Assembly: GCA_003225595.1 (NCBI GenBank)
Contig: QIAR01000207.1
Coordinates: 1 to 9,077 of the forward strand
From: Acidobacteriota bacterium
GTDB taxonomy: Bacteria; Acidobacteriota; Terriglobia; Terriglobales; Acidobacteriaceae
Direction of reading: 5' to 3'
Length of the DNA stretch: 9,077 nt
Below, piece after piece: positions 1 to 7,914 of this stretch. The translations under genes and the position numbers were made by a program. Below the pieces are notes generated by a model, which saw nothing but the letters and a program-made list of their open reading frames with translations, was not told where the DNA came from and did no database searches. The number at the start of each line of letters is the position of its first letter. The stretch's first letter is position 1.

Positions 1-2081
1 ACGTTGAGCACGCCCAGCAGCTTGTCGCCGTAGGTGATGGGAATGCAGAGCACGGCGCGGGACTCGGGAAGCACGGCGAGCAACGGTCCGTCGCCGGTTT
101 TCTGCACCAGTGCGCTCTCGCCGGTGCGGGCCACGCGTCCGAGAATGCCGGCGCCAAGAGGAATGCGTTTCCCCATCGCCTTGGCGGTAGCGCCTGCTTC
201 GGCTTTGATCTCGATGTCTTTGGTGATGTAATCCAGGATTCCTATGCCGATGTGGTCGTAACGAAAGTTCTTCTGAATCTCGGCGACAATTTCGCCGAGC
301 ATTTGCTCGGCAGATTCGCTCGATATGGCTGTCTTGGAAATATTGTTCAAAAAACCGAGTTGATGAGAGCGCCGCTGCTCTTCGGCGAACAGGCGGGCAT
401 TCTCTACCGCGACCGAAACCTGGCCAGCCGCAGTCCGCATGACTTCCAGGTCGCGCGGTTCGAAAGCGTACTCACGCTCCATGCTCATGGCGGCCATAAC
501 GCCAGCCGGTTTGCCGCCGAGCAAAATCGGAGCAGCGCAGAAGCACTTGGCGGGTCTTCCGGGAACAAAAGTCACACCCAGGTGTTCGCGGGCTTTCTCC
601 ACATCGGACCGTAATAGCAGCGGCTGCCCGGTGCGGATGATGTGCTCAGTCAACCCATTGCCCAGTTTGCGAGAGCGCTTGGGCAGCACATGACCCTTTT
701 CGACTTCCAGTTCAAACGTGATCTCGTCGTCTTCCTGGAAGGCGATGTAGAAGTTGCTGGTGTCAAAAATCTGTCCGAGTTCTTTCTGGATGGTGCGCAG
801 GACTTCGTCCTGGTTAAGGCGCGAACTAATTGCCTGGCCGATCTGGGTTAAGAGTTCATACTCTTTGGTACGCCGCTGCGCGTCGTGCACTACGACATAG
901 TTTTCGAGTGTGAGGCCGATTTGCAGGGCGAGCCCGATCAGCAGACGGAGGTTTGAAGATCCGAACAGGCGACGCTCGGCATGCGGGAACAAGATGACGC
1001 CGAAATTGTGTTCCCTTGTCTGAATGCTGACCGCGGTAACGTTACGGATGTTTTCCGCTGCGAGTACCACCTTGAATTGCTCGAAGCGGCCGCCAGGGAA
1101 AGCAGGCAGGGGTTCGGCCATTTCAGGTACGCTGCGAAAAGTGACAAATCCGCCTCGACGGTAGGCCAAATCGCAGATGTAGTCTCCGGCGCCGCCTTTT
1201 TCGAGCCTGGACAAAAGCTCGGGAGAAAAACCGCGCTGCACCGAAGGCAAAATGCTGCGCCATGACTCGGCGATCAAGATGACGGCACGCCGTGTGGGCA
1301 AGGGAGCAATCAGCCGGTCGAGAATGCTCTGGAGGCTGGGCACAAGGTCCGCGGCAGAGAGCAGCCGGCGCGGGTCCACCCCCAGAGTGGAAAAGGCCAG
1401 CGCATTTTCCTGGACGGCATTGCGCTCGTTTTCAAACAGGACCATCACCATCGCGATCCCCAGCAGCATCTGGGGAATCGGTCCCAAGAGATGTCCGAGG
1501 CTTCCGAACTTCTGTAAGAACGGGTTCTGAAATTCACCAGACCCCATGAGCACTGCCCATAGTGCAAGCGACACAGCCAGCAAGCGGAAAGCGAGTGAAC
1601 CCTTTTGATAGGCGTAGCGATAGAAATGGAAGGAACAATACAAGAGGATGGCGGCGAGACCAAACTCAAGGCGGTAGTGGGGCTGAGGCAGAACTTCGGA
1701 ACGGAAGACTCCTCCTACCAGGTGGACGCGCAGGTTCCAAACAGCCAGGCCAACCCCTGCCGTGGCAAGGGCGACATCGTGCCATCGTAGGCGGAACCTC
1801 TCGCGGATCAGGCGCGTAGAAACGAAAATGCATAAAGCCATCGCCACCAGCAATAGCGAACCAAGAAAATACACCGCACTCGAAAAATACACGCTGCTCG
1901 ATGGGGCGCGAAGAAAAATCCAGGCATCCGTCCCATAATGTAAGGTGTAGGCCGCCCATCCCAGTTGCCAAGCGCGAAAGTAGGCTTGACGGCTTTGAGC
2001 GTGCAGGTAGGTGAACAGGAGGAACAGCAGGAAGGCGACGACGCCCGGGATAATCACCAAACTATTTGCGACGCTGTTCAT
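1..2081 (-). CDS. Membrane-anchored multi-GAF signalling protein, partial (C-terminus off the left edge)
   Basis: The minus strand is open from an ATG at 2081 to the window edge (693 complete codons, no stop). An in-frame TAA lies eight codons upstream of the ATG, which fixes the N-terminus closely; the Shine-Dalgarno is poor (GGAG about 15 bases away). Residues 1-217 hold about six or seven hydrophobic helices (near 7-26, 36-56, 66-88, 102-120, 138-157, 163-181, 200-217). A divergent GAF-like domain follows (about 240-395), then a helical linker, a clear GAF domain (about 415-563), another helical linker (ENARLFAEEQ), and a third GAF domain (from about 578 to the edge). GAF domains bind small ligands or serve in dimer signalling. 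The architecture predicts an inner-membrane sensor with a cytoplasmic output. The output, probably a GGDEF diguanylate cyclase or a histidine kinase, is not in the window, so the enzymatic class is inference. It is divergent from gltX. Confidence 0.85.
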   Translation of the reverse strand, partial: MNSVANSLVIIPGVVAFLLFLLFTYLHAQSRQAYFRAWQLGWAAYTLHYGTDAWIFLRAPSSSVYFSSAVYFLGSLLLVAMALCIFVSTRLIRERFRLRWHDVALATAGVGLAVWNLRVHLVGGVFRSEVLPQPHYRLEFGLAAILLYCSFHFYRYAYQKGSLAFRLLAVSLALWAVLMGSGEFQNPFLQKFGSLGHLLGPIPQMLLGIAMVMVLFENERNAVQENALAFSTLGVDPRRLLSAADLVPSLQSILDRLIAPLPTRRAVILIAESWRSILPSVQRGFSPELLSRLEKGGAGDYICDLAYRRGGFVTFRSVPEMAEPLPAFPGGRFEQFKVVLAAENIRNVTAVSIQTREHNFGVILFPHAERRLFGSSNLRLLIGLALQIGLTLENYVVVHDAQRRTKEYELLTQIGQAISSRLNQDEVLRTIQKELGQIFDTSNFYIAFQEDDEITFELEVEKGHVLPKRSRKLGNGLTEHIIRTGQPLLLRSDVEKAREHLGVTFVPGRPAKCFCAAPILLGGKPAGVMAAMSMEREYAFEPRDLEVMRTAAGQVSVAVENARLFAEEQRRSHQLGFLNNISKTAISSESAEQMLGEIVAEIQKNFRYDHIGIGILDYITKDIEIKAEAGATAKAMGKRIPLGAGILGRVARTGESALVQKTGDGPLLAVLPESRAVLCIPITYGDKLLGVLN

Positions 2082-2261
2082 GGCGCGGGAACACAGCTCC
2101 CTGTCGGCCGGTTACAAGCCTAACTAGGGAAGTTCGCCTCTCATGTTTTCACACGAGAAGCAGTTAGACAATAGGGTTGCAAATTCCGCGGGAGAATTTC
2201 GAGCGCGTCGGTTGGCTGAACTGAATCAACGCGTTCCGGCCACCTTGCCGACGCTGTTTGC

Positions 2262-2291
2262 TTGACGTAGTTTTTTGTTCAAACGTAACAT
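2262..2291 (+). promoter_or_regulatory. Candidate sigma-70-type promoter of gltX
   Basis: TTGACG (2262-2267, five of six matches to the -35 consensus) is followed after 18 bases by TAACAT (2286-2291, four of six matches to the -10). Transcription would begin near 2298, leaving a leader of only about 14 bases before the ATG at 2312. This would exclude the upstream in-frame TTG at 2258, which lies before the promoter. Prediction by eye only. Confidence 0.4.
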
Positions 2292-2311
2292 CAGAGCATT
2301 GGTTACGTATC

Positions 2312-3811
2312 ATGGCGGGTTTCCCCAGCACTCAATCTGAAGTAACCAGTTTGGCTGAGGCGGCGCCGCGTGTCCGTTTCGCTCCATCGCCCACGGGTTA
2401 CCTACACGTGGGTGGGGCCCGCACCGCGCTATTTAACTGGCTGTTCGCGCGACATCACCATGGGACATTCATTCTGCGCATTGAGGACACCGATATCGAG
2501 CGTTCCACGAGCGAGATGGTGGAGGGCATCTTGCAGGGCATGCGCTGGCTGGGACTAGATTGGGATGAGGGTCCGTATTTTCAGACGCAGCGGATGGATT
2601 TGTACCGGCAGACTGCGGCGAGGCTGATCGCGTCCGGACACGCATACTACTGCTTCTGCACGAAGGAGGAGTTGGAGCGGAAGCGTGCCGCGGCGCTGGC
2701 TGATGGGCGTTCGGCAAAATATGAAGGTATCTGTCGTGGAGTGCCACGTGAAGAGGCGGCCAGGCGCCGAGCTGCAGGGGAGTCTGCCGCAGTCCGCTTT
2801 GCCGTGCCGGAAACAGGAAGCACATATTTCGATGATGCAGTGTTGGGACGGGTGGAGTTCGCGAATAATGAAGTCGAAGATGTCGTGCTGCTGCGTTCCG
2901 ACGGCGCCCCGACCTATCACCTGAGCGTGGTGGCCGATGACATCGACATGCGGATCAGCCACATCATTCGCGGCTCCGACCACATCTCCAATACCCCCAA
3001 GCAGGTGATGCTTTACGAGGCGCTGGGCGAGCCGATGCCGGTTTTTGCGCATGTGCCGTTGATTCTAGGGCCTGACAAAACGCGGCTCAGCAAGCGCCAT
3101 GGTGCCACGAGCGTGATGGCTTATCGCGACCAGGGCATCGTGCCGGAAGCGTTCCGCAATTTTCTCGCACTCCTGGGGTGGGCACCGCCGGGAGGCACCG
3201 CGGGAATTTTGGGCGACGCGGAACTCATCCGGTTGTTCGACTTGGATGGAATTTCAAAATCGAATGCTATTTTCGATCGCGCCAAGCTGGATTGGTTCAA
3301 TAGCGAACATATTCGCGCCTTCTCGGCGGAAAAACTGTTGCCGCTGGTCGAGGTGGAATGGAAGAAGGCCGGAATCGAGCCCGACCTCATGGATCGGGAC
3401 TGGCTGCTTCGCACCATCGATCTGGTGAAGCCGCGGGCCCGCAATCTGAGAGATTTCGCCACCTTGTTCCGCGCGTATTTCACCGATTCATTCGAGGCCG
3501 ATCCCGCGGCGGTGGAGAAGTTTCTGAAAGATGAAAATGTGCGCCAGATGCTGGTCGAACTGGGCGGACGCTATGCTGCTTCGGAAGACGGCTTTAGCGA
3601 GCAGGAAACAGAAAAGCTGCTGTACGACTTTGCCGCGGAAAAGGAAATGAAAGCCGGCCCGCTGATCAACGGCGCGCGCGTGGCATTGACCGGGCAAGGC
3701 GTCGCGCCAAGTCTATTCGCGGTTATGGCAATGCTGGGAAGAGAGCGCACAGTCAGCCGCCTGAAAGCGGCGCAGGAAATGGCTGCCCGCGCCATGAACC
3801 AGGAAGTGTGA
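2312..3811 (+). CDS. gltX: Glutamyl-tRNA synthetase
   Basis: Class I aminoacyl-tRNA synthetase that charges tRNA-Glu with glutamate using ATP in the cytoplasm; 499 residues, the normal family length. The N-terminal Rossmann domain begins RVRFAPSPTGYLHVGGART (residues 20-38), with HVGG (32-35) as the HIGH signature. RLSKR (258-262) is the KMSKS-type loop in the context DKTRLSKRHGA. The C-terminal anticodon-binding helical domain is complete and contains the motif KAGPLINGARVALTG. A CFC pair (114, 116) and a cysteine at 141 match the positions of three zinc ligands of E. coli GluRS, but the fourth, a histidine two residues later, is glycine here. I prefer the ATG at 2312 over the upstream in-frame TTG at 2258: the candidate promoter overlaps the extra 18 codons, and these do not look like GluRS. 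No strong Shine-Dalgarno is visible. Whether it also misacylates tRNA-Gln cannot be judged here. Confidence 0.97.
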   Translation: MAGFPSTQSEVTSLAEAAPRVRFAPSPTGYLHVGGARTALFNWLFARHHHGTFILRIEDTDIERSTSEMVEGILQGMRWLGLDWDEGPYFQTQRMDLYRQTAARLIASGHAYYCFCTKEELERKRAAALADGRSAKYEGICRGVPREEAARRRAAGESAAVRFAVPETGSTYFDDAVLGRVEFANNEVEDVVLLRSDGAPTYHLSVVADDIDMRISHIIRGSDHISNTPKQVMLYEALGEPMPVFAHVPLILGPDKTRLSKRHGATSVMAYRDQGIVPEAFRNFLALLGWAPPGGTAGILGDAELIRLFDLDGISKSNAIFDRAKLDWFNSEHIRAFSAEKLLPLVEVEWKKAGIEPDLMDRDWLLRTIDLVKPRARNLRDFATLFRAYFTDSFEADPAAVEKFLKDENVRQMLVELGGRYAASEDGFSEQETEKLLYDFAAEKEMKAGPLINGARVALTGQGVAPSLFAVMAMLGRERTVSRLKAAQEMAARAMNQEV

Positions 3812-3950
3812 ATCGCATGCGCCCGCTTGCCTCGGCGCGACGAGAATTTGGCTGAAACCTCGCAGCATCTTGATTTCTGCATCTCCACTCTCTCGATTCC
3901 CATCTATACCCATGTCCATCGCACTTCTCCTGCGGACCACAAAGTCTGCC

Positions 3951-3956
3951 TAGAAT
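3951..3956 (+). promoter_or_regulatory. Possible -10 element upstream of the alcohol dehydrogenase
   Basis: TAGAAT matches the -10 consensus in five of six positions and sits 32 bases before the preferred ATG at 3989. No good -35 hexamer lies 16-18 bases upstream, so the call is weak. The 177-base gap after gltX and the absence of translational coupling suggest that the dehydrogenase has its own promoter. Confidence 0.22.
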
Positions 3957-3977
3957 CTCATCCGACATTTCCCACAA

Positions 3978-3981
3978 AGGA
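3978..3981 (+). promoter_or_regulatory. Ribosome binding site that decides the dehydrogenase start
   Basis: AGGA, within AAAGGA, stands seven bases before the ATG at 3989. It favours that start over the ATG at 3998 (three codons later) and over the long in-frame extension back to a TTG at 3827, which has no such site. Confidence 0.6.
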
Positions 3982-3988
3982 TGGAAAG

Positions 3989-5008
3989 ATGTCTTCCATG
4001 AAAGCCGTGCAAGTCAGTAAGCCAGGCGAAAATTTTGAAGTAGTTGAGCGCCCGATCCCTGAGCCCGGACGCGGGCAGGTGCGGATCAAGGTCGAAGCCT
4101 GTGGCATCTGCCACAGCGATGCCCTGGTGAAAGAAGGACTCTGGCCGGGAATCCAGTATCCGCGCGTGCCGGGGCACGAGATCGCCGGGCGCGTCGACGC
4201 GGTTGGACCCGATGTAACCAACTGGAAGCCGGGCCAGCGTGTGGGCGTCGGCTGGCATGGCGGACACTGCTTCAAATGCGACCCCTGCCGCCGTGGCGAC
4301 TTCCTTCTTTGCCAGTTTGGCAAGATCACCGGCTTCAGCTTCGATGGCGGTTACGCCGAATACATGGTCGCGCCTGCCGAGGCCGTGGCCGCGATTCCCG
4401 ATGACTTGCCCGCCGACGAGGCCGCCCCTCTGCTTTGCGCAGGCATCACTGTTTACAACTCGCTGCGCAATTCGGGAGCGCGTGGGGGCGACCTGGTAGC
4501 TGTTCAGGGCATCGGCGGGCTGGGTCACCTGGGTATTCAATACGCGCGCCAGATGGGCTTTCGTACCGTTGCGATCGGTCGCGGTGGGGACAAAGCAGCG
4601 CTGGCCAGAAAACTCGGCGCGCACGAATACGTGGATACCGGCGCTAGTGCTCCCGCCGAATCTCTGCAAAAGCTCGGAGGCGCGCGCGTGATCCTTGCCA
4701 CCGCGCCCGATTCGAAGGCGATCTCGGCTTTAGTCGATGGACTGGCAGCGAATGGCAAGCTGGTGATCGTCGGAGCCACTCCCGAGCCCCTCACCATCAC
4801 TCCGCTGCAACTCATCGGCGCACGCCGTTCCATTCAGGGATGGCCCTCCGGCACCGCCAAAGACTCCGAGGACACGATGCAGTTCAGCACGCTGACGGGG
4901 GTCCGTCCGATGATCGAGCGCTACCCACTGGAGAAGGCCGCCGAAGCGTACGATCAAATGATCAGCGGCCGGGCGCGGTTTCGGGTGGTGCTGACCATGG
5001 GTGTGTGA
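3989..5008 (+). CDS. Zinc-dependent medium-chain alcohol dehydrogenase
   Basis: A 339-residue enzyme of the zinc-containing medium-chain dehydrogenase/reductase superfamily, closest in pattern to the AdhA/AdhP-like bacterial alcohol dehydrogenases; it would interconvert alcohols and aldehydes with NAD(P). The N-terminal GroES-like domain has CGICHSD (38-44), giving catalytic zinc ligand C41, GHE (62-64) giving H63/E64, and C150 in the segment LLCAG. The structural zinc site C94-x2-C97-x2-C100-x7-C108 is intact. The Rossmann domain carries GIGGLGHLG (174-182). All catalytic and structural residues are present, so it is probably active; the substrate cannot be told from sequence. It follows gltX in the same direction after 177 bases but is unrelated functionally and probably transcribed alone. 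The start is set by the AGGA at 3978. Codons upstream to the TTG at 3827 do not resemble the family and were excluded. Confidence 0.93.
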   Translation: MSSMKAVQVSKPGENFEVVERPIPEPGRGQVRIKVEACGICHSDALVKEGLWPGIQYPRVPGHEIAGRVDAVGPDVTNWKPGQRVGVGWHGGHCFKCDPCRRGDFLLCQFGKITGFSFDGGYAEYMVAPAEAVAAIPDDLPADEAAPLLCAGITVYNSLRNSGARGGDLVAVQGIGGLGHLGIQYARQMGFRTVAIGRGGDKAALARKLGAHEYVDTGASAPAESLQKLGGARVILATAPDSKAISALVDGLAANGKLVIVGATPEPLTITPLQLIGARRSIQGWPSGTAKDSEDTMQFSTLTGVRPMIERYPLEKAAEAYDQMISGRARFRVVLTMGV

Positions 5009-5080
5009 AGTTCGCGTCAAAAAAATCCGAGATACTTCCCGCCTGCATCGCGGGCAGGGCAGCGGAGTGTACAATGCTTG

Positions 5081-5112
5081 CTGATCGAGGTTAACGAGAA
5101 AATCTCGATTAG
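5081..5112 (+). promoter_or_regulatory. Stem-loop in the presumed leader of the DUF3857/TPR gene
   Basis: CTGATCGAG (5081-5089) can pair with CTCGATTAG (5104-5112) to form nine consecutive pairs including one G-U, closing a 14-base loop. A -10-like TACAAT lies at 5070-5075, without a clear -35, so the hairpin could stand at the very 5' end of the transcript. It ends 13 bases before the ATG at 5126, where no Shine-Dalgarno is visible. It could act in mRNA stability or translation, or, as an imperfect palindrome in DNA, as an operator. Its function is unknown. Confidence 0.35.
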
Positions 5113-5125
5113 ATGCATCCAACTG

Positions 5126-6508
5126 ATGTCCAAGTATTTGTGCCTCTTCGTGCTGTGTTTGGCTCCTTGCTTTGATTTGTGCAGCGTTTACGCTCAGACG
5201 CCCTCCAAACCAGCTCCCTCCAAACCCGATTATTCCAAAGAACCAATCGTCATTGAGCAGGATTCTACGAAGGTGGTCTTCGAGAATGACGGCACAAGCA
5301 CCCGCCAGTCCGCTGCCCGAATCCGAATCCAGTCTGACGCCGGACTGCAGCGATATGGCGTGCTCACCTTTCCCTATCAGAACTCGACTGAGAGTGTTGA
5401 CATTGCCTACGTTCGAGTAATCAGGTCGGACGGTGCCGTGGTGTCTACTCCGGCAGACAACGTCCAGGACATGCCTGCGGAGATCACGCGCGCAGCCCCT
5501 TTTTACAGCGATCTGCGGGAAAAGCACGTCGCGGTCAAAGGCTTGAGGCTGGGAGACGTGCTCGAGTTCAGTGGTCACTGGCACTGCGCAAAACCGCTGG
5601 CCCCTGGCCAGTTCTGGTATGCGTTCAACTTCTCTCACGACGCCATTATTCTGAAGCAGGAACTGCAAATCAGCGTGCCTCGTGATCGCCCGCTGAAGTG
5701 GAAGAGCCCGGATCTGAAGCCGCTAATCACCGAAGAAGGCATGCGCCGAGTGTTCACGTGGACAAGTTCCCAACCCGAACGCAAGCCATCGGAGGAGGAC
5801 CAGAAGGAGCAGGAAGAGAACATGTACCGGGCGGCCCGCGGTCAGCTTCGTCCTCCCGAAGTCCAAATCTCCAGCTTCAAAAGTTGGGAGGAAGTAGGCC
5901 GCTGGTACGGCAGCCTGCAACAGGAACGCGTCAAGCCCACAGCGGAGATTCGTTCCAAAGCAGACGAGCTCACCAAAGACGTAAGCAACGAAGATGCAAA
6001 GCTTCGCGCCATTTACAACTATGTCGGCACACAATTTCGCTATATTGGCATTGCATTCGGCATCGGTCGTTATCAGCCGCACTCCGCGGTCGAAGTGCTG
6101 AACAATCAATACGGGGATTGTAAGGATAAACACACTTTGCTCGCTTCTCTGCTCGATGCTGCAGGGATCAGGACGTATCCCGCGCTCATCAGTTCCGCGC
6201 ACGAAATCGACCCTGATGTGCCTTCGCCCGGCCAGTTCGACCACTTAATCAGCGTGGTACCACGAGGGAAAGAATTCCTGTGGGTCGATACCACTCTGGA
6301 AGTGGCGCCGTTTGCATATTTGATTACGGCGTTGCGCGACAAACAAGCGCTCGTAATCCCAGAAGATGGGCCGCCAAAGCTGATGAGGAGCCCCGTCGAC
6401 CCTCCCATCAAGGCGTCACAAACGTTTCAGATCAGGGCAAGAATGACGCCGGCACGCTGGAGGGCAAAATTGAGCGCACGGTCCAGGGCGACGACACCGA
6501 GGTTTTGA
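5126..6508 (+). CDS. N-terminal fragment: signal peptide, DUF3857 and transglutaminase-like domain
   Basis: This frame encodes 460 residues from the ATG at 5126; the last 20 or so (from about residue 439) are out-of-frame after the first break. Residues 1-23 form a signal peptide with a hydrophobic core rich in Leu and Cys, ending VYA before Q24; no lipobox is present. The transglutaminase-like triad is visible as C332 in YGDCKDKH, H373 in QFDHLISVV and D388 in LWVDTTLE, so the cysteine-protease-like fold could be catalytic. A charged Glu/Lys-rich stretch lies near 218-232. An in-frame TTG at 5078 would add 16 residues in front of the signal peptide; I rejected it because the signal peptide begins naturally at MSKYL. 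Neither start has a good Shine-Dalgarno. Confidence 0.82.
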   Translation: MSKYLCLFVLCLAPCFDLCSVYAQTPSKPAPSKPDYSKEPIVIEQDSTKVVFENDGTSTRQSAARIRIQSDAGLQRYGVLTFPYQNSTESVDIAYVRVIRSDGAVVSTPADNVQDMPAEITRAAPFYSDLREKHVAVKGLRLGDVLEFSGHWHCAKPLAPGQFWYAFNFSHDAIILKQELQISVPRDRPLKWKSPDLKPLITEEGMRRVFTWTSSQPERKPSEEDQKEQEENMYRAARGQLRPPEVQISSFKSWEEVGRWYGSLQQERVKPTAEIRSKADELTKDVSNEDAKLRAIYNYVGTQFRYIGIAFGIGRYQPHSAVEVLNNQYGDCKDKHTLLASLLDAAGIRTYPALISSAHEIDPDVPSPGQFDHLISVVPRGKEFLWVDTTLEVAPFAYLITALRDKQALVIPEDGPPKLMRSPVDPPIKASQTFQIRARMTPARWRAKLSARSRATTPRF

Positions 6509-7914
6509 TTCGGAGCGCCTTTCGCCGCGTGCCTTTACCTCAGTGGAAGGAGCTCATCCAGCAGATATCCTACAGGTCCGGTTTTGCCGGCGATGTGAGC
6601 GACGTAACTGCAGGCTCACCTGAAACAACCAGTGAGCCCTTCCGCTACGCCTATAGCTACACGCGCAAGGATTATCCTGACTGGTCTGACCGACGCATCA
6701 GTTCCCCACTTCCTCCGATTGCTTTACCACCACTGCCCGATCATGACGTCAAGCCCTCTCATCCCATATGGTTGGGCTCGCCCGCAGAAGCGCGTCTTGA
6801 ATCGCGTGTGGAGCTGCCGAAAGGCTATGTGCCGAAGCTTCCCAGAAATGTGGACCTCAAGGAGGACTTCGCGGACTATCACGCATCCTATGCAGTCAAG
6901 GATGGTGTGCTCACCACGCAGCGTGTCTTCATCGTGAAGCTTCGCGAGGTGCCCGTTAGTGAATATGAGGCATACAAGAAATTCAGTAAGGCAGTGGCTG
7001 ACGACCACGAACTGTATATCCCCCTTCTTTCCTCCGGTATGGCGTCCGCGACTGCAGATTCGTACCAGAGTGAAATTTGGCTTCTGCCGTACAGCGAGGA
7101 TCCTAAGGCGGCGCGAGCCTACGACGACGCGCGGGACGATTACCAGAGGAATGATACGCAAGGCGAGATAGCCGCCCTTAAGCGGGCGGTCGAGATCGAT
7201 CCCAAGTTTATCCGCGCGTGGCTGTGGCTAGGCGAAATACACAAGTTCATGCGCCAGTCCGACTCCGCATTGCAGTCGTACCGCAAGGCCATCGAAGTCG
7301 ATCCTCAGCAAGCGGTGAGCTACAAGGCACTCGGATTCACACTCATGGGAATGGGCAAGTTCGAAGACGCCCTCCCCGTCTGGCAGGAATTGATCAAGGT
7401 TGCTCCCAATGATATTGCAGGGCCGATGGGCCTCGGCTCGTCCCTGCTCGGCTTGAAGCGCTACGGTGAAGCCGCTTCCGCCCTGGAGTCGGCGATCAAA
7501 CTGAATCCCGAACGAGCCGGCCTTCACGCGCTTTTGGGCGGGGCTTACCTTCATGGCGGTGAAGAAGATAAGGCGATTGCTGCATATCAAAAGGCTCTCG
7601 AACTGGATTCCCAGCCGGTGATGTTCAACTATATCGGGTACGAACTAGCCGATGCGAATAAGAACTTATCCATGGCGTTGGAATACGCTGAAAAAGCAGT
7701 CCGCCAGGAGGAAGAAGCTTCGCAGAACGTAAAACTCTCGGCGCTGCAGATCGAAGACCTCGATCACACCTCCAGTATCGCCGCCTTTTGGGATACGCTC
7801 GGCTGGGTACACTTCCGGAAAGGAGACCTCGATCAGGCCGAGAAATATCTGAATGCTGCCTGGACGCTCTGGCAAAACGGGCTGGTGGGAGATCATCTCG
7901 GGCCAGGTTTATGA
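6280..7914 (+). CDS. Middle fragment: beta-rich linker and TPR array
   Basis: This frame is open from 6280, but only the part after about 6441 is homologous; the stretch before it is an out-of-frame reading of the transglutaminase domain, and the GTG at 6280 is not a genuine start. From 6441 it continues the protein with NDAGTLEGKIERTVQGDD, a section of about 220 residues without a recognisable fold, and then tandem 34-residue TPRs from about 7117. The repeats show the expected W/L/G/Y/A/A/P pattern, for example AWLWLGEIHK followed by ALQSYRKAIEVDP. TPRs are protein-interaction scaffolds. The frame ends artificially at the TGA 7912-7914, a few codons after the extra G at 7900-7902. Confidence 0.75.
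   Translation: MGRYHSGSGAVCIFDYGVARQTSARNPRRWAAKADEEPRRPSHQGVTNVSDQGKNDAGTLEGKIERTVQGDDTEVLIRSAFRRVPLPQWKELIQQISYRSGFAGDVSDVTAGSPETTSEPFRYAYSYTRKDYPDWSDRRISSPLPPIALPPLPDHDVKPSHPIWLGSPAEARLESRVELPKGYVPKLPRNVDLKEDFADYHASYAVKDGVLTTQRVFIVKLREVPVSEYEAYKKFSKAVADDHELYIPLLSSGMASATADSYQSEIWLLPYSEDPKAARAYDDARDDYQRNDTQGEIAALKRAVEIDPKFIRAWLWLGEIHKFMRQSDSALQSYRKAIEVDPQQAVSYKALGFTLMGMGKFEDALPVWQELIKVAPNDIAGPMGLGSSLLGLKRYGEAASALESAIKLNPERAGLHALLGGAYLHGGEEDKAIAAYQKALELDSQPVMFNYIGYELADANKNLSMALEYAEKAVRQEEEASQNVKLSALQIEDLDHTSSIAAFWDTLGWVHFRKGDLDQAEKYLNAAWTLWQNGLVGDHLGPGL

Noticed and set aside
252..614. Plus-strand open frames within the left 2 kb
   Set aside because: They are shadows of the continuous minus-strand GAF protein, which is open over the whole stretch with clear GAF patterns.
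2210..2230. Imperfect inverted repeat GTTG...CAAC in the divergent intergenic region
   Set aside because: Only four pairs with mismatched flanks, not enough to call an operator.
3827..3988. N-terminal extension of the dehydrogenase from a TTG
   Set aside because: The 54 extra residues have no family resemblance, and an AGGA site seven bases before ATG 3989 supports the shorter protein.
3950..4669. A 239-codon open frame on the minus strand
   Set aside because: Entirely antisense to the dehydrogenase, whose motifs are complete; the antisense translation has no family pattern.
5036..5058. GC-rich inverted repeat after the dehydrogenase (CCCGC...GCGGG)
   Set aside because: The stem is only five pairs and no T-run follows, so it is not supported as an intrinsic terminator.
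4730..5668. A 312-codon open frame on the minus strand
   Set aside because: It runs antisense across the end of the dehydrogenase and the start of the DUF3857 gene, has no recognisable domain, and is explained by high GC and codon bias of the plus-strand genes.
6436..7914. Programmed ribosomal frameshifting at the two breaks
   Set aside because: Neither break has a slippery heptamer for -1 shifting, and the +1 break is four codons before the stop rather than at a stop or rare-codon pause. Simple indels in short runs explain both.
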